Below, one piece after another: positions 1 to 12,300 of a DNA stretch of 64,000 nt. The stretch spans positions 2,403,500 through 2,467,499 of the forward strand of contig JAINUG010000070.1 of the NCBI GenBank assembly GCA_029706075.1, read 5' to 3'. Origin of the DNA: Aldrovandia affinis. Taxonomy: Eukaryota; Chordata; Actinopteri; Notacanthiformes; Halosauridae. Positions within the stretch are counted from its first letter, which is position 1. The number at the start of each line of letters is the position of its first letter. Below the pieces are notes generated by a model, which saw only the letters and a list, made by a program, of their open reading frames with translations, searched no databases and was not told the origin of the DNA. The translations under genes were made by a program, and so were the position numbers.

Positions 1-774
1 AATGTATAAGCAAAAGTAGCCTACTTTTCAATAAAAAATATTATAAATCGACATGCCTTGATGATGTCATTCTTTATATAGCCTGCCTATCAATTGTTTT
101 TAAGCTCAATAAACACAGATAATATTTGACCGGAATTTCTCCGATTTGTCCGGGACATTGAAATCTTCCAGGACACGTGGACCGGCACCAATTTTTTCTA
201 ACGGAAACTCTGGGACATGTGTATGTCATAAGCATACACATTAAGAAATGTTGCACTCTTTGACAGCTGATAGCAGGAGAGAATGTTCAGCAAATAAAGC
301 CAAATAGCCAGAGATATTTAGCACCAGAAAATCTGCATTTCCTGAATAATCAGGAAAAATCACATCCCTGTGCATGAACTGTGACTCTTTCATCTACAAC
401 ACTACCCAGCAGGGTACAGTAAGTACACAAGTCTGCAGGGGGAACACATAATAAATCATTTTTTGTTTGCGAGGCGAAACAGGAATGTTTGGTTTGGATC
501 TCTGTACTGTAATGTTATTCCCTAAGATGGAACTCTTCACAGAACCAAGAACACTGTAATCCACAGAGGGGGAAAACAGCCCTGGACTGATGTTAGTTTT
601 GAAAGATTATCCGCAGGATTGACATTTTGATTTCAAACTTACTGTGGCTAACAAAAAGAAAAAAAATCTCCAGACTCTGGAATGTACTCTCACTGTATTT
701 ATTCTGTGTGAAAACGATCAAAATTGAATGAAGAAAATAAAAAAGAACAGCGATCCGTTAATCACCCCACTGTA

Positions 775-850
775 CGCGCACATGGGCAAACACGCACACG
801 TGTGGGCACACACACACACACACGCAGACACGCAGACACGCACACACAAA
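775..850. repeat. (CA)n-rich microsatellite
   Basis: Imperfect CA/CACG dinucleotide run in DAP-downstream DNA. The ORFs through it on both strands are products of the repeat. Confidence 0.85.
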
Positions 851-1192
851 GGCTGTTCAAACTGGATGTAGGGTCTGAGCAGCAGGTTCCTCATATTGCT
901 GCACATTGGTGCCTCTATGCCCAGCTGTTACTAACTGCTATACTCTTCCTGCCACTGGTCTGTCTGACTGGCTGCACTTGAATACAAAACAGACTCCACA
1001 CATGGTGCCCCATGCCACAAGCCAAACCCTAGGGAGATATGCACTCCCATCTCAAATCTATGAGAAGTCAGGAGACCCGAGTGCCACTAATGGAATGACG
1101 GTCTACAGGAAAAAGCTGACAGAGTAGCCTGTAACACATCCAACAATTTAACAATACTTTCTCTCCCATGTAAATAAATACATGGTTTACAT

Positions 1193-1222
1193 TGTGTGTG
1201 TGTGTTTGTGTGTGTGTCTGTG
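1193..1222. repeat. (GT)n microsatellite
   Basis: Short imperfect GT run. Confidence 0.8.
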
Positions 1223-2334
1223 CAACTCTGGTTCTGTTTGAGAAGGCCTAACAAACAGAATATTTGGTGACATGAAGCCAAATCTCCCGATGCTATGATT
1301 GAAGCTGGAGTGTGAAAATGCTTTTGTGAATACCTATCCTTTGCCTTCACAACAAACAGTGAATTACAGGGGTTCCGCATGTGGTCTACGCACTGTGTAG
1401 CCAAATTCACATGCACATAAAAGGAGATTGTTTTCAAGTTGTTTGCAATGGGCATGTTACGCAGATTTACTGATTATATAATATGTGGATAAACTGCTAC
1501 AATCAGTTCAGCATCGATTACAAACACTTACAAGCAGCGATTAAAGGGGCCCAAGCAAAATGTGCCAATCATTGCTTATTGGATGAATGGTGCAAACATT
1601 TAGCCTCCAAGCTCAGGAAGGCATTAGCAAAAAGGTAAGTCATTGTATTGTTGATTCCAATGCAAGTCTCATGATCATAGGTCAAACAGACCCTGAGATA
1701 CGCCTCACATCCTGTTTACCTGTCTTCGCCGTCAACTTCATTAGCACATAAAAATAGTATACGTTTTCTGGGTTGCTCCATACATACTCTGAGTGAAATT
1801 TGGTGAAGATTGGATCAACTTTGTAGGAGAATAAGCAAATGATGTGTTTTTGACAAAATGGCGGAAAATCCAATATGGCGGAAAGTGAAGACAATACAAT
1901 ACATTATCTCAACTAGATTTGAACCAAGGATTCAGGGGGGGAAATAATTTTGTTTCTAGGCTTCACAGTTCAGGAGTTAAGGGCTAAATGTAAAATCGCT
2001 TGTTATAGCGCCACCATTATGGCTGATCGGTGTAATTTTTATTGCCTGAGTAGTGGGTAAGATTTGGAACCTATCTGCAACGTTTGGTCGCTGTAGGCCT
2101 TACAGTTTCTGAGCTCAACACATTTAGTTCAGAAAAATAATGTTAAAAATACTAACAAACCAGGAAAAAACACATTATGGTTCCAGCACAGCTCTGTTGT
2201 GTAATAATTATGTATTAATAATTACTATAATTATAGCATGTTGCCGTGGCATAAGCGGGACAATGTACTATGGACGCTGCATCAGGGGTGCTTAAGCTTT
2301 AGCCTTTAGAATAAATGCAAAAAAAAAAAGATTG

Positions 2335-2480
2335 ACAAAATGAAGTTTGGCGAGTTGAGCAATCACAAAATGTATCTCGCCAAACTGTTCACAAAAAAAA
2401 AAAAAAAAAAAAAAAGTAACACTTGCATTTAATCTAAAATCAGTTAAGGACAAATGTTGATTGAATCTTGGCCAAAGTCT
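2335..2480. repeat. Fragment of a small foldback repeat family
   Basis: Shares 'aagtttggcgagtt', 'aacacttgcattta' and 'aaggacaaatgttga' in the same order with the foldback element at 16762-16888. A long A-tract interrupts this copy. Confidence 0.55.
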
Positions 2481-2744
2481 TTTACTTGTGAAGGGTTCCC
2501 TGCACTACATACAGCAGGCATAAGCAGCACAGCACAACGTCCTTGGATGGAGATGTTCCTTCCTGACCGGCACTCTGCAAATAGCTGACCATGACTGCAG
2601 CTGTGTCCGCACACACCTGGTGATTGGGATAAATTCTACCTGGCAGGCAGCTGGGCACACACCAGCACCATGTGTGGCACAACTTCCTGAGTGTCCACTC
2701 TGACAAAGAACAGCATCTTCAATCACACCAACTCAAAAAGGCCT

Positions 2745-2758
2745 TTTATTCATTTATT
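2745..2758 (-). terminator. Candidate polyadenylation signals of DAP
   Basis: Two AATAAA hexamers on the minus strand (TTTATT at 2745-2750 and 2753-2758 on the plus strand) lie about 430 bp beyond the DAP stop codon. A third is at 2864-2869, nearer the stop. Which one is used cannot be told from sequence. Confidence 0.5.
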
Positions 2759-3186
2759 CATTTTTATAATTGTTAAGACTTTACTTCAAGACCAGAGAAA
2801 TAAATGACAAAACCACCGCTTCTTGATTTGTAATTAACAATTCCAGTATGGAATAAACATGATTTTATTTTTTTATCTTTTATTTTATATTTTTTACAAT
2901 TTAACTCATCCCCAAAGATACTTTGAACAAAAATTAACAAAGTTTTTCCAATTTACTAAACGTTTCATTTACTCTTGTTTGGCACGTGATCTTGTGTTTT
3001 TAATACTAAAAACAATTAAAACGTAATTAAAACGATCACGTTTTCTTTTTCTTTCTTGGCTCAAGGTTTCATAACTGGTCAGATAGCACGTTTCCTGGTG
3101 GGTGCAGATTGGAGGGAATGTGGAATGTGGGTCTCCTGGGTAACCTGAGTGCTGAGGTTTGATTGGTCGCTGTTGGCCCGTGCGGC

Positions 3187-3306
3187 TCACTTGCGGGGCT
3201 GGTGGATGTGCTGGTTGATGTGGTGGTGCACGGGGAGCTTTTCCAGACATGGCATGGGTTTCTGGTGTGCCACCTGGGCAGCGGCCGGCGTGAAGTCCCG
3301 GTCGCC
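3187..3306 (-). CDS. dap: DAP coding exon 4 (terminal)
   Basis: Encodes residues 76-114, starting [17 protein letters not shown] and ending HIHQPRK before TGA. The acceptor on the minus strand reads ttcctcag followed by GGCGACC, phase 0. The long plus-strand ORF covering this exon is antisense shadow extended by the adjacent minisatellite. The middle of the exon (about residues 92-108) differs from human, while both ends are conserved. Confidence 0.93.
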   Translation of the reverse strand, partial: GDRDFTPAAAQVAHQKPMPCLEKLPVHHHINQHIHQPRK

Positions 3307-6300
3307 CTGAGGAACATAGGCTCAACATCACAACACGCTGCTACATGCACCTTTACACAACACGCCGCTCCATGCACCTTTACACAACGCACCGCTCCAT
3401 GCACCTTTACACAACACACCGCTCCATGCACCTTTACACAACACACCGCTCCATGCACCTTTACACAACGCGCCGCTCCATGCACCTTTACACAACGCGC
3501 CGCTCCGTGCACCTTTACACAACACGCTGCTACATGCACCTTTACACAACACGCCGATCCATGCACCTTTACACAACACGCCGCTCCATGCACCTTTACA
3601 CAACGCACCGCTCCATGCACCTTTACACAACGCACCGCTCCATGCACCTTTACACAACACGCCGCTCCATGCACCTTTACACAACGCGCCGCTCCATGCA
3701 CCTTTACACAACACGCCGCTCCATGCACCTTTACACAACGCGCCGCTCCATGCACCTTTACACAACACACCGCTCCATGCACCTTTACACAACACGCCGC
3801 TCCATGCACCTTTACACAACGCGCCGCTCCATGCACCTTTACACAACGCCCCGCTCCATGCCTTTACACAACGCGCGCCCGATCCATGCACCTTTACACA
3901 ACGCGCCGCTCCATGCACCTTTACACAACGCGCCGATCCATGCACCTTTACACAACGCACCGCTCCATGCACCTTTACACAACGCGCCGATCCATGCACC
4001 TTTACACAACGCACCGCTCCATGCACCTTCACACAACACGCTGCTCCATGCACTATGACACTCAAACAGCCCTGGCCCGGGAGTGTGTTGGGGAGGGCTG
4101 GGCACACTGACAGCGTCTAAATGCCTAAAATGTGATGTAATGTCAATGGCCTTGATGCCTCACAATCCCGATCCATTACAATTTACAATGGAGTCGTTTG
4201 GCAGACTTAAAACATTACACATTTTTATTAAGCATTAATTCAAAAAAACATTAAAAACGCATCTCGTTGTACACGTCCAGACTCTGTGACGAGAACAAGA
4301 CTGCTTCAAAACTTGAAACTGTCGGCTACGGGAGGCATACTGTGTCATTGGTCAAACATTTAAAATCTGTGACATGCCTTTCAAATGTTTGGACAGTTGG
4401 AGTGGAACACTAACATACAGGTCTCGCTTGAATGTGCGAGTGTGCCTGGGGTTAAAAGAAAAATTTAATTTGGACACTTAATATAATTACATAGGCACAG
4501 CCAAAGACAATATTATTGTAAATTAGCAGACAATTCAGTGTATAACAGCATCAATTTAAGTGAAATGAGAATTTTCCTGTGTGCAAGGTTGTACTTATGC
4601 TGATAATATTTCCTGTCCAGGTAGCCGCAGATGTAACTTAGCTCTTTAGCTAACTCAAATGGCTGCACTGGAGAACTGGTAACCTTGGTAACCTAAAAGT
4701 CAGGGAATTTCTGAAGCTGTCATCAAACTTTATGTGAATTGAATGGAAAATTATAATCATGACACATATTGTTCCATACAAATGGAAACAGGCTTTATAA
4801 AAATGATTATTTTGAACTTGCAAGATGTACCATCCGATTAATTGCAAGTATTATAATTTAGCTACAATATACACAGTAAGCAGAGCTACTAGATCAAATG
4901 ATCATCTATTCAGTAAAATTTTGACTTCATCAATCCATTATGCCATTAAGAATGTACACTACCGGTAAAAGGTTTTAGAACACCCCCATTTTCCAGTTTT
5001 TAGTGAAATTTAAGCAGTCCAGGGAATAACCTGAAATGGTACAAAGGTAAGCGGTAAACTGTCAGAGGTTAAAAAAGAAAAAAGGTTCAGGTTACCAAAA
5101 ACTGAAAAATAATGAAACTGGAGGAAACTGACAGGAAGAGGTCTGGCAGACCCAAAGCCACAACAAAATCAGAAGACAAGTTTCTGAGAGTCAACAGCTT
5201 GCGTGATAGGCGGCTCACAGGACAACAGCTTCAAGCACAGCTTAACACTGGTCGAAGTAAGGAAGTCTCAGTTTCAACTTTGAAGAGAAGACTTCGAGCT
5301 GCAGATGGCAAAATAAGAAAAAGAGGCTTGCCTGGGCCATGAAGCACCACCAGTGGACTACTGAAGACTGGAAGAAGGTCTTATAATATATGCCATTTAG
5401 CAGATGCTTTTATCCAAAGCGACTTACAGTAGTGAATGGATACATTTTCAGTATATGTGGCCCCAGTGGGGATTGAACCCACAACCTAAGCGTTGCCAAC
5501 GCTGTGCTCTACCAACTGAGCCACAGAGAACCACTTATGGACTGATGAATCAAAATTTGAAATCTCTACATTTTGAAAGGTTTTTGTAGGCGAAAAGGAT
5601 TGTTCCTCAGTGTGTGACACCAACTGTCAAACATGGAGGAGGAAGCGTAATGGTCTGGGGCTCTTTTGCTGGATCCAGAGTCGGCTGAGAGTCACAGAGT
5701 GACTGTTAACCCACGTTAACCCATTATCTGTTCCCTGAAAAGGGCTTTTATTTTTTATTTTTATAACTCTGAAATGTACATTATTTTTCAGTTTTTGGTA
5801 ACCTAAAAAAAAGTTGTTTAGTTTAGTTTTTAAATTTTTTTACCGCTTACCTTTGTACCATTTCAGGTTATTCACTGGACTTGAACTGCTTAAATTTCAG
5901 TAAAAATTTGAAAAATGGGGGTGTTCTAAAACTTTTGACCGGTATTATACCTAAATTACAATGGCATGTTTCTGTGTGGAACTACAGCTAATCAAATGAA
6001 TTGTAGTAGGTAGGATGCTGTGACTAAATGTTTTCTTGACGATCGATGTGATGGAAGCAGGAGCTGTGCATGCACGACGCTGGATCACCAGTAGGGGAAG
6101 CAAATTGCTCATCCACCTTGTCAGGAGGACAAGGTCTTTCAGAACACAGAACTTTGTGATTATAAAAACAAAGCCAGAAGAAATAAAGTAAAAAGCAAAG
6201 ACAAAATAGTTAATTATGGAAGACTCCAGCTTTGACAGTAATTCTAAGATGATCTGTAAAAAATGTTAAAAATATATAACTCTATATGCTTTTCTTGATG

Positions 6301-9300
6301 GGGCAGATTCCCCAAATTCCCAAGAAATTTACTGGAAACTCACCTTTGTCACAACTCCGGAGACAACAACCGTTGGCTTGGGAGGGCTGGGGAAGAAAAA
6401 GAGAGGAACAGGAGTGAATACGATCACCTGGGTCTGTTTGAGGAGCCTACTACATTCCTAACAGAGATGGAACCAAATCCTCCATTATTCACATGGGCCA
6501 CCATGAGCGCCCATTTCTCTGACCTGCATTCAAATGCTCGTTAATGATCAATGAGAGGAGAATACGAAAAATACAGAGCGATGTGTTATTTCTCCTCCAT
6601 ATTTATGAGTGAGATTTTAAGAACCCTGCGGAGAACAACAGATAATTCATTGACGCAATTCATCTGCCTGCCTGAGAGACTTCTCGCACACCTTTCTGCA
6701 GTGAGCCATTATATATACAGTATAAGCTGGAGTTTCATACCGTAGTCACGGGGGAAAGGCAGCCTTTCATTATTTTTAATATTGAATCTTTAAAACCATA
6801 ATATATTCAGGTATCTGACTTTTCAACGTGCTCATCCCTTGCGTTCAGAAAAAATATATACAGTATATAAAATCAGCCATGCAATCTCCATAGACAAACA
6901 TTGGCAGTAGAATGGGCCGTACTGTAGAGCTCAGTGACTTTCAACGTGGCACCGTCATAGGATGCCACCTTTCCAACCAGTCAGCTCTTCAAATTTCCGC
7001 CCTACTAGAGCTGCCCCGGTCAACTGTAAGTGCTGTTATTGTGAAGTGGAAACGTCTAGAAGTAACAACAGCTCAGTCGCAAAGTGGTAGGTCACAGAAG
7101 CACACAGAACTGGCCCGCCGAGTGCTGAAGTGCATAAAAACCGTCTGTCCTCGGTTGCAATACTGACTACCGAGTTCCAAACTGCCTCTGGAAGCAACAA
7201 GAACTGTTCGTCGGGAGATTCATTAAATGGGTTTCCATGGCCGAGCAGCCGCACACAAGCCTAAGATCATCATGCTCAATGTCAAGCGACAGCAGGAGTG
7301 GTGTAAAGCTCACCGGCGTTGAACTCAGGAGCAGTGGAAACGCGTTCTCTGGAGTGATGAATCACGATTCACCATCGGGCAGTCCGACAGACGAATCTGG
7401 GTTTGGCAGATGCCAGGAGAACGCTACCTGCCCAAATGCATAGTGCCAACTGTAAAGTTTGGAGGAGGAGGAATAATGGTCTGGGGCTGTTTTTCATGGT
7501 TCGGGCTAGGCCCCTTAGTTCCAGTGAAGGGAAATCTTAACGCTACAGCATACAATGACATTCGAGGATTGTGTGCTTCAAACTTTGTGGCAACAGTTTG
7601 GGGAAGGCCCTTTCCTGTTTCAGCATTAGAATGCCCCCGTGCAAAAAGCGAGGGCCATATAGGAATGGTTTGTCGAGATCGGTGTGGAAGAACTTGACTG
7701 GCCTGCACAGAAATATGACAGTAGTAGTAACAGGCTGAGTGTATTGTAATAAAGTGTATAGAAAGTAAGAAAGTAATCAAAGTTTGGCTCATGCGAACTA
7801 GCATTTCTCACACGTTGCAAAGGGAGCTAGGTGACTCTTCCAGCTTTTACAGGCAGTATCGAAGGTCTTTAAAATGAACAAAAGAAAGTGATACTCAAAA
7901 CCATTTCCCAAAGTTGGCAAATTAGGTCTGTAAGTTTTATATTCCTACTAAAGCACGTCTTGTGAAGTCCTACCTAGAAACGTCATATATACTATGTAAT
8001 ATCGCTGCCAATTTTTCAAAGTGGATCCAGGGCTCTCAGGGAAAGAATCCCTCCACAAAAGTTGGGTTCACAAATAGATGTCCTTGAATAATGCCATACA
8101 GCCATACTGACAACAATTGACCTTTGATGTCTGGGCAGTAAAAGTACTTTTTCTCATGTGTTTGTGCATGTATTCTCTTTTATTGGTTATTATTTTTGAG
8201 ACATACTTTTAGTTTTCTGTAGTTTATTGGGGACAGGTGTTGGAAATTCACCTTTGTCTATAAACACTTAAAGTAATGCATTTCATGCCTGTTTGTTTAA
8301 CATTGTAACAGTGGTATTTGCCATGTATTCATGGGTCTTGGTCACAGTTCCTTGGTCTGCATAGGTGCATCCAGCAGTGCCGTCTATATATAGGCCAGGA
8401 CTTCCAAAAGCTGATTAATCTCCCAAACTATTGGGTAGGAAATGGTTGGAGCTACCAGTAACTCACTGATTTGAACCAATGATTGTGTTTTGTTGTGAAG
8501 AGCAAAATGTTTTGATTGGTTCAAGACGGTCAGTGATTGACAGCTAATTGTAACTCCACCCATTTTGGTGTGACAGGTTCAGGTTTAATGGGATGACATG
8601 CTCTGATGGTGGTCGTTTTGACCGAAAGCTTAGCAGCAAGCACAAAAAAGAAAACGTATGATTTTTTTGCAGTTCATGTCAGTGCGCATGGATTTTTTCA
8701 TCCCTTGTTAAAAATCGCAAAATAAAATAACTGCATTGGGGATTGGACTAAGTGGGCCGAATAACAGAGTGTGCTAAAGCAGCATTGCAGCAAGGCTGCG
8801 AGTACAGGGAGTCACGGAGGGGGTGGGGGTTACAGGGAGTAACTCATCCGATTCCTCAGTGCAACTATCAGCAAACGTTAAAAAGGGAGCTCTCGGGTCC
8901 TCTGTCCCGTTCCGTTCAGTTCCTCCGAACGGTGCGTTTCGCCTGTCTTGAGTTTCTCGCACAGACTTGAAATGCGGATCTTTGTGAAAAGCCACAAAAA
9001 ATCTACCTGACCTTTAAATGTTAGCCTGTCCATTCTGACGGCGCAGCGTGACCCATGGAAGCAAACAAGGGCCAGGCAGTGGCGCGGAGCCAAAATAGAG
9101 AAACGAAAGAAAAAGGCTGCAAGGCTGATCATGCGAGATAGAAGACGAGATCCATATAAGCCTGTACACTGCACCAAATACATTTCTAAACCTAAATAAC
9201 CTGCCTAAACACTACGCAGTAGTAATGGTTAGGGAACTGGGCTCAAAGGCTGTAGGTCTGATTTCCAGGTGAGGCACTGCCCTTGAGAAAGGTATTTATT

Positions 9301-12300
9301 CTGAATTGCTTCAGTAAATATACAGTTGTATAAATGGATTGCATGTGTGTGTAAAAAAAGAGAAAAAGTTAAACTGTGAGTCGCTCTGGATAAGAGTGTC
9401 TGCTAAATGCTTAACAAAAGGTCTAAAATAGAGTAAGAAAACCATTCCTATGTTAATATTCAGCTGTTTGATTTACTGATGGGAGAATGAGACTTCAGAA
9501 ACCCCAGAGCCGGTGGTGTTACTGTGTTAGTGTCAATAAGACTTTGCTCTCCATAGTGAACACTGTGGCCTACATTTGAGCTTAACCTTTAGACTTAACC
9601 TTGGTTCAGGCCTGGTTCAGCCCAGACTCATAGGATAGTCTGTTTTTATGATCATCAAGAGGTTCTCAGTGTTGGAAGGCAGGCGTTTCCACATGATCTG
9701 TTCACAGGGATGATGTTCAACATTAGCACACAAGAAAGCAAACAGTCTGTGAGCTGCAGAGACTGTTTGCAACCCTACTGAGGAGCAAAGGGTTCTGCAG
9801 CTCAGTAGGGGTGCAGTACCACAGCCGACCACCAGATGGTAGTATTGCCCCTGACAGCCTCCAGCGTATGGTTAGGGGAAAAATGGATGATTAATTCTTT
9901 TCTTTTTCTCCTCTCCCAGGAACAGGAGCATTTAAGATTTAAAGCAATACAATCAGGTAGTCAAGAGGGACTGAGCCACGGTCTTCTTTCATTAATATTT
10001 TCAGCAATACACCATGCTGTCCTGAAGATTAATACCAGGAACATTATGCCACCAATGCCCTTAGGTAAACGCCACTCTCTTCCTCTTTTAATGACCCGTG
10101 TTTCCTCAGAGAATTGGCAGAGAAAGATGGAGAAACTTCCTTGCAAGTTTTTGAGTGAGGGAAGATACACTTTCATTGCAAACAGTTTTTCAGTGTAATA
10201 TAAAACCAGACAGGTTTTTCAAGCGTGTGGACAACTTCAGTATCGTGCTCCCTGCTCACAGACACAGACACAGACACAGACACACAGGGGAAACACACAT
10301 GGCTGTAGCAGGGCCACAGTCAGAATCCCAGCCTTTTGTCTGTGCTGATAAAACACTCCTCCGGTCTCCAAATCTGGATCAGCACCAACAACAGGCAATC
10401 AAACCCATTAAAGACAATGAAGCAGAATAACAGCTGACTCGTGTTCTGTGCTGGTCCCTCGGTTAAAGGGGTTTGGCGTTCACCACTTTGGCTATCCCCA
10501 TCACCCATCACAGCCAGCGCTGCTTCAGAACCTAACGCGGCCAGCATTCCATTATCTGCATTATTCAACAGCTCTACGTAGACCCTTCCTACATGGTAAA
10601 TGGCAGGGCTTACATTCTTACATACTCCCCCTCTATGCAGCTGGATGTGTCCTGAGGCTACTCAGGTTGAGCACTTTTGCTCAGTGGCACAGCGGCAGTC
10701 TACGAGCGTTGCTGCTGAACTTGGCGGGCTCTATCCGAAGCAAGGATGGATCAACGCGTGGAGATATTTACACCTCACGCTCCGCGGACTGAGTCTTTGA
10801 AGCTGGACCCGCTGTGCACCGCCGCTCCCACGTGCTGGCTGCATTACGAAAAGGGCGTTGGGGGGAGCGCGGGAGTCAGACAGGCTGACGGCCGGGCGGA
10901 AGGGCGTGGCAGATAACACGTGTGCGCGGCAGGGCATGGGCGACGTTTCAAACAGGAACTGGAGCACTGGGGAGACACAGATCCCAATAGTCGGGGGTGT
11001 AGAGGAAGCTGACCTTCTATTTCCATGGAAACCGCTCGCCCTTGCTTTCACTTTAACATGGGCGTGAGCGGTGCTGAGAGACGCGAGGAGGGGAATGGAT
11101 GTGCTGGGCGGCAGGCCGAGCAAAAACCACGAGCACACACACACACACACACACTCCCACAGCACACGCGCCGTACACACCACTGCCTTTGGCTATGTAT
11201 GACAACGACCAATACCTTCTCAGACAGACTGGAGCCATTGTTTCAGCTCGGCTACAGCAAAAATACTAAAACCCTGGGCCACCTGGAATTTTCACCAATA
11301 CCTCGGGCCTAACCGACATGGGAGAACAATTCTTAAAGGATTCTAACGAGTAAAAATGAGAATATTCACTTCTGTTATTGTTCCGCCCTCGGACGGACGA
11401 CAGGCGCTCTAGAAAACTGGCCCACATTGTGACGGAACGTGACAGCTACCACAGGCATATGGTTGCCCATGCGTGAACCCGACATACTGAATTGTAAGAG
11501 CTGGCTGTCTTCTGTGCATGAAGTGAGTGACAGTGAAATTCTACCGTTTTCACAGTAACGGGCAGAACCATACTGTAGTATGTGATTTGGGGGGGGGAGA
11601 CGACGACGACCTTGAAGTGGTTTCTCTTAGCGACATAAGAGTTCGGCAGATTCTTCACCTGAAAGCTCAGACTTAATGAGCTCCCACACAAGCACTGGCA
11701 TTTCTCCCCTGCCCGCCCAAAGAGTCTGCAGCACTTACCGCCTGCCTCCACCCAGCAGCATAGAATTTCTAAATGTTAACAGGATGCCATTCGCCTCATG
11801 GATAGAAACAGCCCCTCCGCCTGTCCCAGAATGCACACAGCACTGAATGGTAATTCACCAGTCAAAACCACAACACGAGCGATGGCATTAAAAACGTGCC
11901 GTGCCTGTCTTGAGTGGGGACACTGTTGAGTTTCTGTTCCATACATTTCTGTCGGTGAACCTAGCAGATGCAACACTGCCACTTCTGAACAGGAAGCTGT
12001 CATGCTCTAGGCCAACTACACACATCATCTACACACTTTTCAGCTGGCTTGTTTGTTCCTACACTAGTACAAAAAAATAATACTCCTGAAACGGGTCCAA
12101 ATGAGTCAAATACGGTGAATGGTAGAAGTGAATTTCTTGGCACTGTAAATAGCAGTACATGTACAGAAAATAAAATGCATTATGAATAATATGACTTGGC
12201 CTAGAATTTAAAACATTGCTAGAGGAGCAAGGTGCCTCCAGCAGTCTGAACATCAGTCATGGCCCACCATGCAAGCACAGACTGAAAACCCATCTCTAAA

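Larger units (their letters stand above)
1..2744. other. Intergenic DNA downstream of DAP
   Basis: No gene is supported here. About 200-400 resembles 31640-31800 in the same orientation (shared segments around 'gccaaata' and 'aaaaatcacatccctg'), so both are probably copies of one old interspersed repeat. Bases 1690-2150 look like another old repeat, with phrases such as 'aaaatggcgg' and 'tatagcgccacc' that recur in fish genomes; I cannot assign a class. A-tracts lie at 2320-2331 and 2391-2416. The short ORFs here have no recognisable domain. Confidence 0.5.
4957..5947 (+). mobile_element. Tc1/mariner element, internally deleted, with nested SINE
   Basis: Terminal inverted repeats are visible: left 'ctaccggtaaaaggtttt' and right 'aaaacttttgaccggta', both continuing into 'agaacaccccc' or its complement. 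Flanking TA dinucleotides at 4955-4956 and 5948-5949 fit the Tc1 target. The inside holds broken transposase sequence and a 149-bp SINE. It sits in DAP intron 3, opposite to the gene. Confidence 0.88.

Noticed and set aside
2482-2726. Cys-rich ORFs just beyond the DAP 3' end
   Set aside because: No domain, splice context or family resemblance; overlaps a probable repeat-rich region.
3330-4054. CRISPR-like regular repeats
   Set aside because: Units are contiguous with no unique spacers, and the host is a vertebrate; this is a minisatellite.
3163-4110. Long ORFs (237-315 codons) on both strands through the 27-bp repeat
   Set aside because: The period is a multiple of three and the unit lacks stops in several frames. 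Part of the plus-strand ORF is antisense to the DAP last exon, and one indel unit shifts its frame.
10448-11312. Several ORFs of 60-150 codons in the GC-rich intron segment
   Set aside because: Overlapping frames on both strands with no domains; expected from high GC and fewer stop codons.
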